Shown one piece after another: positions 17,338-26,226 of a DNA stretch of 64,000 bases. Both the position numbers and the translations under genes were made by a program. Location of the stretch: the NCBI GenBank assembly GCA_963785755.1, contig CAWAXG010000002.1, positions 62,001 through 126,000 of the forward strand, read 5' to 3'. This stretch comes from JACCXG01 sp963785755 (GTDB lineage Bacteria; Acidobacteriota; Vicinamibacteria; Vicinamibacterales; 2-12-FULL-66-21). Below the pieces are notes generated by a model. That model saw only the letters and a program-made list of their open reading frames with translations. It was not told the DNA's origin and did no database searches. Position 1 is the stretch's first letter; every line of letters begins with the position of its first letter.

Positions 17338-17891
17338 ATGCTACGAACATTCCTTTCGACCCTCACGATCGCGTCCGTCGTCGTGTTGTCCGCCGGCGCG
17401 CAGCCGATCGATCATCCTGCCACGTCTCACACCCGAGGGGCACCGTCCTCCCCTTGACTCGCGCCGGCCAGGCGGCGCGCGTGCATCTGCTCGGCTTCTA
17501 CGAGCTCTACAGCCTGGCGGTGTACGTCGACGCTCCGCCGATCGACCGCGCACGGCTGCTCTCTCCCGACGTGCCGAAGGCTTTGCGGATCGAAATCAGA
17601 TACAGAGACGACCTGAGCCGCCGCAAGCCTGCGATCGACTGGCAGGGTGAGCTCATCCCGAGGCTCGAGGAGCCCGCGATCGCGCATCTGCGCGGCGCGT
17701 TCGCGCCGCTGAGGCAAGGGGACGTCGTGCTCGTCGAGTACGTACCCGGCAAGGGCACGACCGTACGGATCAACAAGGGCGTCACCGTGCCCGCCGCGAG
17801 CCACGATCTGATGCTCGCATTCCTCGACCATTGGATCGGCCAGCGGCCGGTGTCGGAAGAGATCAAGCGCACGCTGCTCGGTATCCTTTAG
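17338..17891 (+). CDS. Secreted chalcone-isomerase-like protein, two probable frameshifts
   Basis: A protein of about 183 residues after correction. It has a signal peptide (MLRTFLSTLTIASVVVLSAG) followed by a Chalcone_isomerase-like (Chalcone_3) domain: LLGFYELYSLAVYVDAP, IRYRDDLSR, LRQGDVVLVEYVPGKGT and a C-terminal FLDHWIGQRPV with VSEEIKRTLLGIL. In bacteria these are periplasmic lipid- or haem-associated proteins of unknown activity rather than true chalcone isomerases. The frame shifts near 17412 and again near 17440; dropping one base at each restores PRLTPEGTVLPLTRAGQAAR. The start ATG has GTAGGTGA upstream. Confidence 0.7.
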
Positions 17892-17894
17892 ATC

Positions 17895-17960
17895 CTTCGT
17901 GCCGTCGTGCCGTCGTGTCTTCGCGCGGCGCGGAGCGCAAGTCGTTCGTCGTGCGTCACG
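17895..17960. repeat. TCGTGCCG octamer repeat with GCGGCGCGGAGCGCAA tail
   Basis: Units of GTGCCGTC are followed by a GCGGCGC-AGCGCAA block. The same order recurs near 29033, 34455 and 54187, always in intergenic DNA. It lies between the convergent chalcone-like and kinase-PD40 genes. Confidence 0.6.
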
Positions 17961-17989
17961 AAGCGCACCTCGTGCCGTCTGGACACTCC

Positions 17990-20894
17990 TCAATTCCGCG
18001 GCATGCGCGCCTTGAGCTCTTCGATCCAGTTGAGCACCACGACGATGCTCGGCCCCGACGGGGCCGTCATTTCCTTGATGAACAGAAACCGCTGGCCATC
18101 GGCCGTCACGTCATAGCTGCGGCTCTGGCCCGCGGCGACATATCGGCTCGTGCTGAACAGCCGCACGGCATGACCGGTCTGGAACTGCGGCGTCATGCTG
18201 ACCGGCACGGCAGTGAACATGCCCGAGGCGTCGATGTAATACAGCTCGCGGCTGGTGCGCGACCACGCCGGGTGAGTTCCGCCCGACGGGGTGACCGCGT
18301 AACGCGCCTGCGACACGTCTGGAAACGAACGGACGTAGATCTGGTTCTCCCCTGACTCGTTCGACTGATAGGCGATCCAGCGGCCGTCCGGCGAGATGTC
18401 CGCCGGCCCCTCGCTGGCTGGCGTATTCAATCCCGGGAGGGGTTTGACCTCTCGCGGGCCGTCCATGTTCAGCACACTGAGGTCGTTGTGCCCGCCCCTC
18501 ACTTCCGTCAGGACCAGGCTCCGGCCATCCGGCGTGAATGCCATCGGGAACTGAGTGTGAGTGGACGTGGTCAACGCCTCATCGGCGCCGCTGCCATTTG
18601 CAGGCCGCCAGACGAGACCGGGACCATCGCCCGTCACGATTCGCGCTCCATCAGGGCTCCAGACGGGAAACGCATCGTTACGCGGACTGAACGTGAGTTT
18701 GTCCAGGGTGCGGCGACGCAGATCCAGCACCCACGTGTCGTACTGGCCGTCCCGCACGTCGAGCGCGACGCGCACACCGTCGGGCGAGAGCCGCAGGTTG
18801 TAGTACGGCCGTTCCGGAACCTCGAGCGACAGCTCTTGCCCGCTTCTCTCGACGAACACCAACGAGGTCTGGGGAAACTGAACCGCGGACGCCGGTACGT
18901 AGACGAGCGTACCCATGCGTGAGATGGAGAACTGTGGCGCGCCCTGTGTGCCCCGCGCGACGGCCACATCGTCCACGAGCGGCACCGGAGGTCCCTTCAG
19001 CTCCAGGCTGGAGAGATCGAACCGGGCGGCATGCAGCGTGCGGCCGGCGACGTACACGAGGTGCCCGCTGTCGAGGTACTCGGCGCCGCTGCCGGCGACG
19101 AGGACCTTCACCTTTCCCGACTCGAGATCCAGCACCGCCACGCTGGTGTCGTCGCTGCCCTCGGTCGCGATGGTGAACAACACCGCCCGGTTGCCGGGCA
19201 GGATTGATGGAAACCGATGGCTGATTTCCTTCTGCGACTTGTCCGGCTTGGTCAGCACTCTCGGCTCGCCGCCGTTCGCGGACACGCTCATCAACCCGGT
19301 CTCCAGGTCGGCGCTCGCGAAGATCACGGCATCGTCCGATCCCCAGCTCGCTCCGGTGACAGCGGAGACCTTGCACAACGTCATCGCACTGCCGCCGTCA
19401 ACCGCAACCTTCCTGAGCTCCCTCGTCCTCAAGTCGTGGAAGCCGACCCACCTGCCGTCTGGAGAGAAGAACGGCGCGCGCGCCGTCGCGGTCCCGCGCA
19501 GGGGCACGGGTTCCAGCTGACTCAGGCGGTGCACCATCAGCGTCCGCTGTGACGGACCCATGCTTGACCCATACACGATCTGCGTCCCGTCCGGCGACAC
19601 GACAGCCCGCCGTTCGGAGCCGACTCCGACGGCGAGCGCCCGCGTGATTGGCGCGTCAATGCCAAAGCGCACGGGCGCGGGCGGAGCCGCCTCCCGCCAC
19701 GGCGATCGCGCGACGGCAATCAGCAACAACAGCGCGAGCAGTGCGGCGAAGGCCGGCCACGAGAGCGCGCGCGAAGCGACGCGTCCGATCAAAGACCGGG
19801 AACCCTGCGCACCTGCGGACTCGCCCGCGGCCCCAGATGACGTCCCGTCGGCGACCCATTTCAGCTCTCGCATGACGTCCCCCGCGTGCTGCCATCGGTC
19901 CTCGGGCTGCTTCGCCAGGCACCGCCGCACGACGTGATCGAGCGTCGGCGGCGTCAACTGCTGCAGCGTCGCCATGGCCGGAGGCTCGCGCTCCAGGATC
20001 GCCGCCATGATGCTCGCGGCGCTGCCGCCATCGAACGGCGGACGCCCGGTGACCATCTCGTAGATCACCGCACCCAGGGAGAAGATGTCGCTGCGCTGAT
20101 CGGCGTCCTTCCCTTCCACCTGTTCGGGCGACATGTAGCGCACCGTTCCGACGATGGTGCCGTGTTCGGTGAGCGACGTGCTCCGCGCCTCCCGCCGCCG
20201 GCAGGCCGGCGCAGCTTCGCCACGCCGAAATCCATCAGCTTGACCCCGCCCGCGGTCGAGCATCACGTTCGCCGGCTTGACGTCGCGATGGACGATGCCG
20301 TTCCGGTGCGCGTGATCGAGGGCGCCCGCAATCTCGATGGCATAGCGAAGCGCCCGATCGAGCGGCAGCGGGCCCTTTCTCGAGCCGGGCCGCGAGCGTC
20401 TCACCCGACAGGAACTCCATGACGATGAAGTCCATGCCGTCATGGGAGCCGACGTCATAGAGCGTGCAGATGTGCGGATGCGTGAGCGACGCGCCGGCCT
20501 GCGCTTCGCGGCCGAAGCGCTCGCGCAGCTGCCGGTCGATGCCGACGGTCGGCGGCAGCACCTTGATCGCGACCGATCGGTTGAGGCGCGAGTCCGTGGC
20601 ATGGAAGACCTGCCCCATGCCCCCCTCGCCGACGAGCCGATCGATCTCGTAGGGCCCGAGGACCGTCCCCGGCGCGAGGGCCGGCGCGTCGTCCAGCAGC
20701 TGCGCCGCGGCGTCCCACATCGGCCGATCCATGAGACCGGGCGCCTGTTCCTGCGCCAGCAGCGTCTCGAGCTCCCGCCGCATCTCGAGGTCGCCGCCGC
20801 AGGCCTGGTCGAGGAACGCGGCGCGCGCCGGCGGCTCCTGCTCGAGCGCCTGCTCGTAGAGTCGCGCGATCTCTTCCCATCGTTGGCTGTTCAC
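17990..20894 (-). CDS. Ser/Thr protein kinase with C-terminal PD40 beta-propeller, three frameshifts
   Basis: A protein of about 967 residues after correction. The N-terminus (SQRWEEIARLYEQALEQ) is the helical lead common to acidobacterial kinases paired with ECF sigma factors. The kinase has GEGGMGQVFHA, VAIKVL, VHRDVKPANVML and MSPEQVEGK with RSDIFSLGAVIYEM. A transmembrane helix (WPAFAALLALLLLIAVA) leads to a WD40-like TolB-type propeller with blades such as RAPFFSPDGRWVGFH, VWSPDGARIVTGD and DISPDGRWIAYQS. One inserted base near 20371 and a compensating pair around 20248 and 20200 disturb the reading, the last pair scrambling the DFG segment only. The start is GTG. It probably phosphorylates targets in response to a periplasmic signal sensed by the propeller, an inference from topology. 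Confidence 0.8.
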
Positions 20895-20939
20895 GGTCGT
20901 GCCTCGTGGCTATTGGCAGACTACTGAAAACTCCACAAG

Positions 20940-21030
20940 TCAACTCCCAACTCCCAATTCCCAACTGCCAAGCGTGTCAAAACAGGCTGGTAGTCGCCTT
21001 GGCCGTTGGGAGTTGGAGATTGGGAGTTGA
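20940..21030. repeat. Inverted pair of GTTGGGA heptamer arrays with 33-nt arms
   Basis: The arms (20940-20972 and 20998-21030) are equal in length and complementary at most positions, with a 25-nt loop between them. Both are made of degenerate CAACTCC/CCCAACT units. The pair lies between the start of the kinase gene and the 3' end of the ankyrin gene. Confidence 0.85.
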
Positions 21031-21048
21031 CCCATTTCATCAATCCCG

Positions 21049-22949
21049 CTAGCGATCGAGCGTGTAGGCCAGCGCAATGGCGGCCATCCCGTCGCGGCGG
21101 CGGAGATGAACTGGTTGCGGCCGTGCGGAAACCCGGTGTCGAAGTACCGTTGAAAGCCGATCGCGCGCGACCGGACGAACCAGGTCCCGTCAGTCAACTG
21201 CGTGCGAAGCAGGTAGTCGGCGCCCTTGCGGTACGGTGCGGTCCGTGGCTTCAGGCCGCTGGCGTACAAGGCGTAGAGCGCTTGTCCGGTCGCAAACGCA
21301 TCGGGTGCCATCTCGGGCCACTGTCCCCATCCGCCGTCCTGCCGCTGCAGCGCGAGCAGGCGATCGCGCTGCCGTATCACGTCCGGCCGCCGGGCGCCCG
21401 ACCAGACCAGCGCGAGGAGCTTGAATGCCTCGTCGTGGGTATCCACGGGCGTGGCGGCGAGGACGAAGCGGCGTGCGCGGGCGATCCGGGCGTTCATCTC
21501 CGCGCGCCTGCCGGGCGGAGCATACACGGACAGCGCGCGAATCGCCAACGCGGCACGCGTGATCGGCGAGCCGTCGAGCGGCGGACGGACGTCGGCATGC
21601 CCGGGATACCAGCCGCCGTCCGCATCCTGAAACGACGCGAGGCGGAGAACTACCGCATCGATCGCCGACGAGGACGGTATCCCCTCTTCGGCCAGTGCCA
21701 GGAGCCCGTAGGTCGTGCTCGCGATGAAGCCGAAGGTCACGCCGCGCGTCGCGCCGGACAGCAGCTGCTCTTCCTGCGGCCGCCAGAGCGCGAGCGTCGC
21801 TTCAGTGGGATGGCGGGCCAGCGTGCGGTTGACCGCGACGCCGCGCCGCGCGGCGAGCGCCGCGGCCATCGCGGGCAGGCTCTGATGATGGCAGGAGATG
21901 CAGCCCGCCTCCTCCTGAAAAGTCACGCCCGATGGCAGCAGCTGCGCGAGCGCCGCTTCGATCGCGGCCGGCGCGGTTCGCGGTTCGCCAGCCGGCGTCG
22001 ATCGCGGCACCGGGACCGTGCCACGAGCGCCGGCCAGCCTGAGCACCGAGGCGACCTCCGATTCCCCTCGCATCAGCGCCCAGTCGAGCGCGGTGCGTCC
22101 GGCCTCGTCACGGGCGTGCACGTCGGCGCCGCGGTCCAGCAGCGCGCGAACGGGCGCCGCGTCCGATCGGTTCGTTGCGGCGGCGACCATCAGCGGTCTC
22201 AGACCGCGCGCCCCGACCGCATTCGGATTGGCGCCGTGGTCGACCAGCGTCGATACGCCAGCGACCGCGCCGGCATGAGCCGCGATCGCGATCGACGGCA
22301 GCGCGATGGTTCCCAGCCGTACGGGTTCGTTGGGATCGGCGCCGGCATTCAAGAGCGTTTTCACCGCCTCGGGTTGTTCGATGCTCGACGCAACCGCGCC
22401 GGGCAGCTGCTTCGGGTCGGCAGGACGGATGCCGGCGTCGGCCAGCAGTTGACGCATCGTGCGATCGTTGCGGCCATACGCAATGCGCAGGAGGTCGAGC
22501 GCGCCGTTGGCCGATGCCTGCGGGTCGGCGCCGCGAGCCAGGAGCAGCCGCATCGCGTCCGAATTGCCAAACCGCGCGGCGGCCACGAGTGCCGTCGCGC
22601 CGTCCTTCGCCCGCAGGTCCGGCCTGGCGCCGCGATCGAGCAGCAGGCGGACCTTGCCGGTATCGGGAGCGGCCCACATCAGCGCGGTCGCGCCGCTGCC
22701 GCTCGACGCGTTGACATCGGCGCCGCGATCGATGAACAGCCGGACGTCTTCAGCCGGCAGATACACGACCGCGCGCATCAATGCCGGCACGCCGCCCGCA
22801 TCGCGCAGGTCGGGATTCGCGCCGGCCTGCAGCATCGCTCTCACCTGCTTCGTATCCGCGCGACGGATCGCGTCGAGGAGCTCGGAGCCGTTCGCGAGGA
22901 TCGGGAGGCACGTCAGCGACATCACCGCCACCAGGCCTGCCACTCTCAT
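21049..22949 (-). CDS. Secreted ankyrin-repeat protein fused to a CxxCH segment and a squalene-cyclase-like toroid, one frameshift
   Basis: A protein of about 633 residues with signal peptide MRVAGLVAVMSLTCLPILAN. Residues about 20-310 are ankyrin repeats (LLDAIRRADTKQVRAMLQAG, GATALMWAA, LLLDRGARPDLRAKDGATAL, DEAGRTALDWALMRGE). Then comes a haem-c-like motif, EEAGCISCHHQS, and an alpha/alpha-toroid with QW-type repeats QDADGGWYPG, QRQDGGWGQW and TDGTWFVRS as in prenyltransferase/squalene oxidase repeats. A missing G near 21085 shifts the end; adding it gives ATGWAAIALAYTLDR and a TAG stop. The start ATG is the first giving an export signal. The toroid probably binds rather than cyclises, since no catalytic DxDD is seen. 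Function unknown. Confidence 0.8.
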
Positions 22950-22960
22950 CGCAGTCGATG

Positions 22961-23203
22961 TCAACTCCCAACTTCCAACTCCCAACTCCCAAAGCGCCTT
23001 GCTCGAGGCAACTGGGTGAAAACTGTGCCAATGCGACCAAGTGCGACGACTTCCACCCAGAAGGTGCAGACCGAGCGCCTTGGGAGTTGCCCGCCGCCGC
23101 TCGTCGGCTCGGTCACACCCCGACGAGCTCTGGCGAGGCCTCGCCGTAGCGCGCGTGGATGCGTGCGCGCGGAGGCGGGGAAGTTGGAGGTTGGAGTTGT
23201 CAG
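22961..23203. repeat. Interrupted inverted pair of GTTGGGA arrays
   Basis: The left arm (22961-22994) has CAACTCCC-type units. The matching right arm is split: CTTGGGAGTTG at 23079-23089 and GAAGTTGGAGGTTGGAGTTG at 23181-23200, separated by a GC-rich palindromic element. It fills most of the 330-bp divergent gap between the ankyrin and sigma-factor genes; no gene is seen in this gap. Confidence 0.75.
23089..23181. repeat. GC-rich palindromic element with CCCGCCgCCGC/GCGGAGGCGGG ends, nested in another repeat
   Basis: A ~92-bp segment bounded by imperfect inverted ends (10 of 11 match) and containing the internal palindrome TGGCGAGGCCTCGCCGTAGC. It interrupts the right arm of the heptamer repeat. 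The same ends and core appear near 34366, 41478, 44449 and 47315. Confidence 0.65.
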
Positions 23204-23280
23204 ATGTCCCCTTTTGGCCCCTTTAGCGGAAAAAAAGAGCAGGAACTACAATCGCTGCGATTTGGGCGGGAAACGACGCC

Positions 23281-23862
23281 GTGGACACCCCTGAACCGAC
23301 GGAAATCACGTCACTGCTGCGGGCCTGGAGCCGGGGCGACGAACGGGCGCTCGACCGGCTGACGCCGCTGGTGTACGGACACCTCAAGGCGCAGGCGCGC
23401 CGCTACATGCGGCACGAACGCGCCGGGGCGACGCTCCAGGGCACGGCGCTGGTCCACGAGGCCTACCTGCGCCTGGTGGAGGCGCGTGCCGTCGACTGGC
23501 GGGACCGATCGCACTTCTATGCGGTCGCGTCCCAGATCATGCGGCGCATCCTGGTGGACGCGGCCCGGACGCGCGCGGCCGCGAAGCGGGGCGGCGGACC
23601 TGACGGACCGGTTCGCGCGGTCGTCGATATCGAGAGGATCTCTGGCGCCGACGAGAGAACCGCCGCGGAGGTCTCGGCGCTGGACGAGGCGCTCGATGGC
23701 CTGGCCCGCCTGGATCCGCGCCGCGCCCGCGTCGTCGAGCTTCGCTACTTCGGCGGGCTGACGGTCGAGGAGACCGCCGAGGTCCTGCGTGTGTCGCCGC
23801 AGAGCGTCATGCGCGACTGGCGGCTCGCGAAGGCCTGGCTGATGCGCGAGCTGCGGCGCTGA
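23281..23862 (+). CDS. ECF-type RNA polymerase sigma factor (ECF_sub family)
   Basis: A 193-residue sigma-70 family protein of the group often annotated as ECF sub-family sigma (PF07638). Region 2 is visible as LTPLVYGHLKAQARRYMRHE and ALVHEAYLRLVE with SHFYAVASQIMRRILVD; region 4 is RVVELRYFGGLTVEETAEVL followed by the recognition helix VSPQSVMRDWRLAKAWLMRE. Start is GTG, the only plausible one. Such sigma factors usually sit beside a Ser/Thr kinase-propeller gene, which here is the minus-strand kinase two genes away with the ankyrin gene between; functional linkage is inferred. No anti-sigma gene is adjacent. The 238-bp gap after it holds only a small hairpin (GGCCAGC-GCCC-GCTGGCC, 23955-23972) without a T-run. 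Confidence 0.88.
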   Translation: MDTPEPTEITSLLRAWSRGDERALDRLTPLVYGHLKAQARRYMRHERAGATLQGTALVHEAYLRLVEARAVDWRDRSHFYAVASQIMRRILVDAARTRAAAKRGGGPDGPVRAVVDIERISGADERTAAEVSALDEALDGLARLDPRRARVVELRYFGGLTVEETAEVLRVSPQSVMRDWRLAKAWLMRELRR

Positions 23863-24100
23863 ACGCTACTCCGCGCGATATACTGCACGACGTTACGACG
23901 CCGCCGGGTATTCCGCCTGCTCGTTCCTGTCTACGGGCTTAGCTCGAGCGTACCGGCCAGCGCCCGCTGGCCTGATTACACTGCGCATCGCGCCCGCACA
24001 CCGGCACGAGGGCTCCCAATAACACAGGCTCGCGGTTCGTCTGAACGCGAAGCGCCGGCCGCCGGACGATCGCTTTTTCACCACGTTCGATTCACGACGA

Positions 24101-25830
24101 ATGCACGACTACGATCTGATCCTCACACTCACTGGCGGTCTCGGCGCGGCGCTGATCCTGGGCTTCGTCACGCAACGCATCGGCCTGTCGCCGATCGTCG
24201 GCTACCTGCTCGCCGGGATCCTGGTCGGTCCACACACACCAGGCTTCGTCGCGGACAGCTCGCTCGCCGAACAGCTGGCGGAGATCGGCGTGATTCTCCT
24301 GATGTTCGGCGTCGGGCTGCAGTTTCACCTGGACGAGCTGCTCGCCGTGCGTCGGGTCGCGATCCCGGGAGCCATCGCGCAGAGCGCGGCGGCCACGGCG
24401 CTGGGCGCGGTGCTCGCGCGGAGCGTCGGGTGGGACTGGTCCGCCGGTCTGATCTTCGGCATGGCGCTGTCGGTGGCCAGTACGGTCGTGCTGATCCGCG
24501 TGCTGGCCGACAACAACGACCTGCACACTCAGGCCGGACACATCGCGGTCGGCTGGCTGGTCGTCGAAGATCTCTTCACCGTGCTCGCGCTGGTGCTGCT
24601 CCCGGCGCTGTTTGCCACCGAGAGCGAGACGCCGCTTTTGACCGCGCTGGCGCTGACGGCGGTCAAAGTCTCTGCGCTGGTCGCGTTCACCGCGGTGGTC
24701 GGGACGCGCGTGATTCCGCGGCTGCTCGACTATGTCGCGGCAACCCGGTCGCGCGAGCTCTTCACGCTCACCGTTCTCGTCCTCGCGTTGGGCATCGCCG
24801 TCGGATCCGCGTTGATCTTCAGCGTCTCGATGGCGCTCGGCGCATTCCTCGCCGGCATGGTCGTCGGCCGATCGGACTACAGCCTGCGCGCGGCCTCGGA
24901 GGCGTTGCCGATGCGCGACGCGTTTGCCGTGCTGTTCTTCGTGTCGGTCGGCATGCTGCTCGATCCCACCGCACTCGTGACCGAACCAGCGTTGATCACC
25001 GGCGCACTGCTCGTCGTCCTGGTCGGCAAGCCGGTCGTGGCGCTGGCGATCGTGTGGGCGATGCGCTACCCGCTGAAGACGGCGGTCACGGTCGCAATCG
25101 CGCTGTCGCAGATCGGCGAGTTCTCGTTCATCCTCGCAACCCTCGGACGGGAGCTCGGCGTGCTGACACCGGTGGCCACCCACGCGCTCGTCGCGACGGC
25201 GATCGCGTCGATCGTGCTGAATCCGTTGTTGTACCGCGCGATCGAGCCGGTGGACCGATGGATCGCCGCGCGGCCACGGCTGCGGCGACTGCTGGATCGC
25301 GGACCGTCGGCACCAGTCGACTCCGCCTCTCCCGGCACGCCTCGTTCTCTGGATCCGAGTCATCGCGCGGTCGTCATTGGCTACGGACCGACGGGGCGCA
25401 CCGTGGCGAAGCTGCTGCGGGACAACGAAATCCAGCCCACCATCATCGAGCTCAACATGGAGACTGTACGCGGTCTTCGCGACCGCGGGTTCGACGCGGT
25501 GTACGGCGATGCCACCCGTCCAGAGACGCTCGTGGCGGCAGGCGTGCCGGCGTCGGGCAGCCTCATTCTCGGATCTGCCGGAATGGCCGACAGCGCGGAG
25601 GTCATCCGCGCGGCTCGCGCGCTCAACCCGGAGATCCGCGTCCTCGCACGCGCGCCGTTCCTCCGTGACGTCGACGCGCTCAAGGGGGCCGGCGCCGACG
25701 CGGTGTATCCGGCGAAGGAGAAGTCGCGGTGGCCTTCATCGAGAACATTCTCGAAACGCTCGGCGCCACCCCCGAACAAATCGATCGGGAGCGGGCCCGG
25801 GCGCACCGGGAGCTCGCCCCGGACAGCTGA
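24101..25830 (+). CDS. KefB/KefC-type cation:proton antiporter with TrkA-N domain, one frameshift
   Basis: A CPA2-family antiporter of about 577 residues. Eleven to thirteen transmembrane helices fill residues 1-385, including GLSPIVGYLLAGILVGPHTP, FGMALSVASTVVLIRVLAD and ALSQIGEFSFILA, all Kef hallmarks. A TrkA-N nucleotide-binding domain follows: VVIGYGPTGRTVAKLLRDN, then AVYGDATRPETL and RVLARAPFLRDV. Near 25712 one G is missing; adding it changes the tail to EGEVAVAFIENILETLG and ends at TGA (25828-25830) instead of running into the PadR gene. It exchanges K+ or Na+ for protons under redox or nucleotide control by family knowledge. No thiol-sensing partner is adjacent. Confidence 0.87.
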
Positions 25831-25851
25831 TCACATAACGCTGGAAGAATG

Positions 25852-25888
25852 GGACCGGCATATGTATGATTCACACATATGCCGGTCC
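25852..25888. promoter_or_regulatory. PadR operator: perfect 14-bp inverted repeat over the padR start
   Basis: Arms GGACCGGCATATGT (25852-25865) and its exact complement (25875-25888) flank 9 bp. The inner part is ATGT-N9-ACAT, close to the ATGT-N-ACAT sites bound by PadR proteins. A -10-like TATGAT (25865-25870) lies inside and the start codon is in the right arm, so binding would block a leaderless transcript. Confidence 0.75.
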
Positions 25889-26226
25889 AATACCCTGACG
25901 ACAAGACGCTGAAGAAAGGCACCGCCGAGCTGCTCATCCTCGCGCAGCTCGAGAACGGGCCCAGCCACGGCTACGAGATCGGCCAGCAGATCGAAGCCCG
26001 CTCGCGCGGCGCCGTGTCGTTTCACGTCGCGTCGCTCTACCCCATCCTCTACCGCCTCGAACGCCGCGGCCTGATCGCCGGCCGCTGGGTCGAGAAGGCC
26101 GGACAACGGCGGCGCCGCTACTACACGCTCACCGCCGCCGGGCGGAAGGTCCTCGCCGAACAGCGCCGGAACTGGAGCGCCTTCATGCAGGCGGTGCAGG
26201 CCGCCGCCGGGCTGGGTTATGCCTGA
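25879..26226 (+). CDS. PadR family transcriptional regulator
   Basis: A 115-residue winged-helix protein with the PadR pattern: KGTAELLILAQLENGPSHGY, then EIGQQIEARS, then SFHVASLYPILYRLERRGLI, the wing around GQRRRRYYTLTAAGRK and a C-terminal dimer helix. It lacks a Shine-Dalgarno sequence and probably gives a leaderless message. Its stop overlaps the ATG of the ADOP permease downstream (26219), so the pair is co-translated, the standard PadR-ADOP arrangement of Acidobacteriota. The operator over its own start suggests autoregulation of the whole unit. Confidence 0.92.
   Translation: MPVQYPDDKTLKKGTAELLILAQLENGPSHGYEIGQQIEARSRGAVSFHVASLYPILYRLERRGLIAGRWVEKAGQRRRRYYTLTAAGRKVLAEQRRNWSAFMQAVQAAAGLGYA

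Noticed and set aside
24092..25363. A 423-codon open frame on the minus strand
   Set aside because: It lies opposite the Kef-type antiporter, is dominated by Arg, Asp, Gln and His as expected of antisense frames in GC-rich DNA, and shows no domain.
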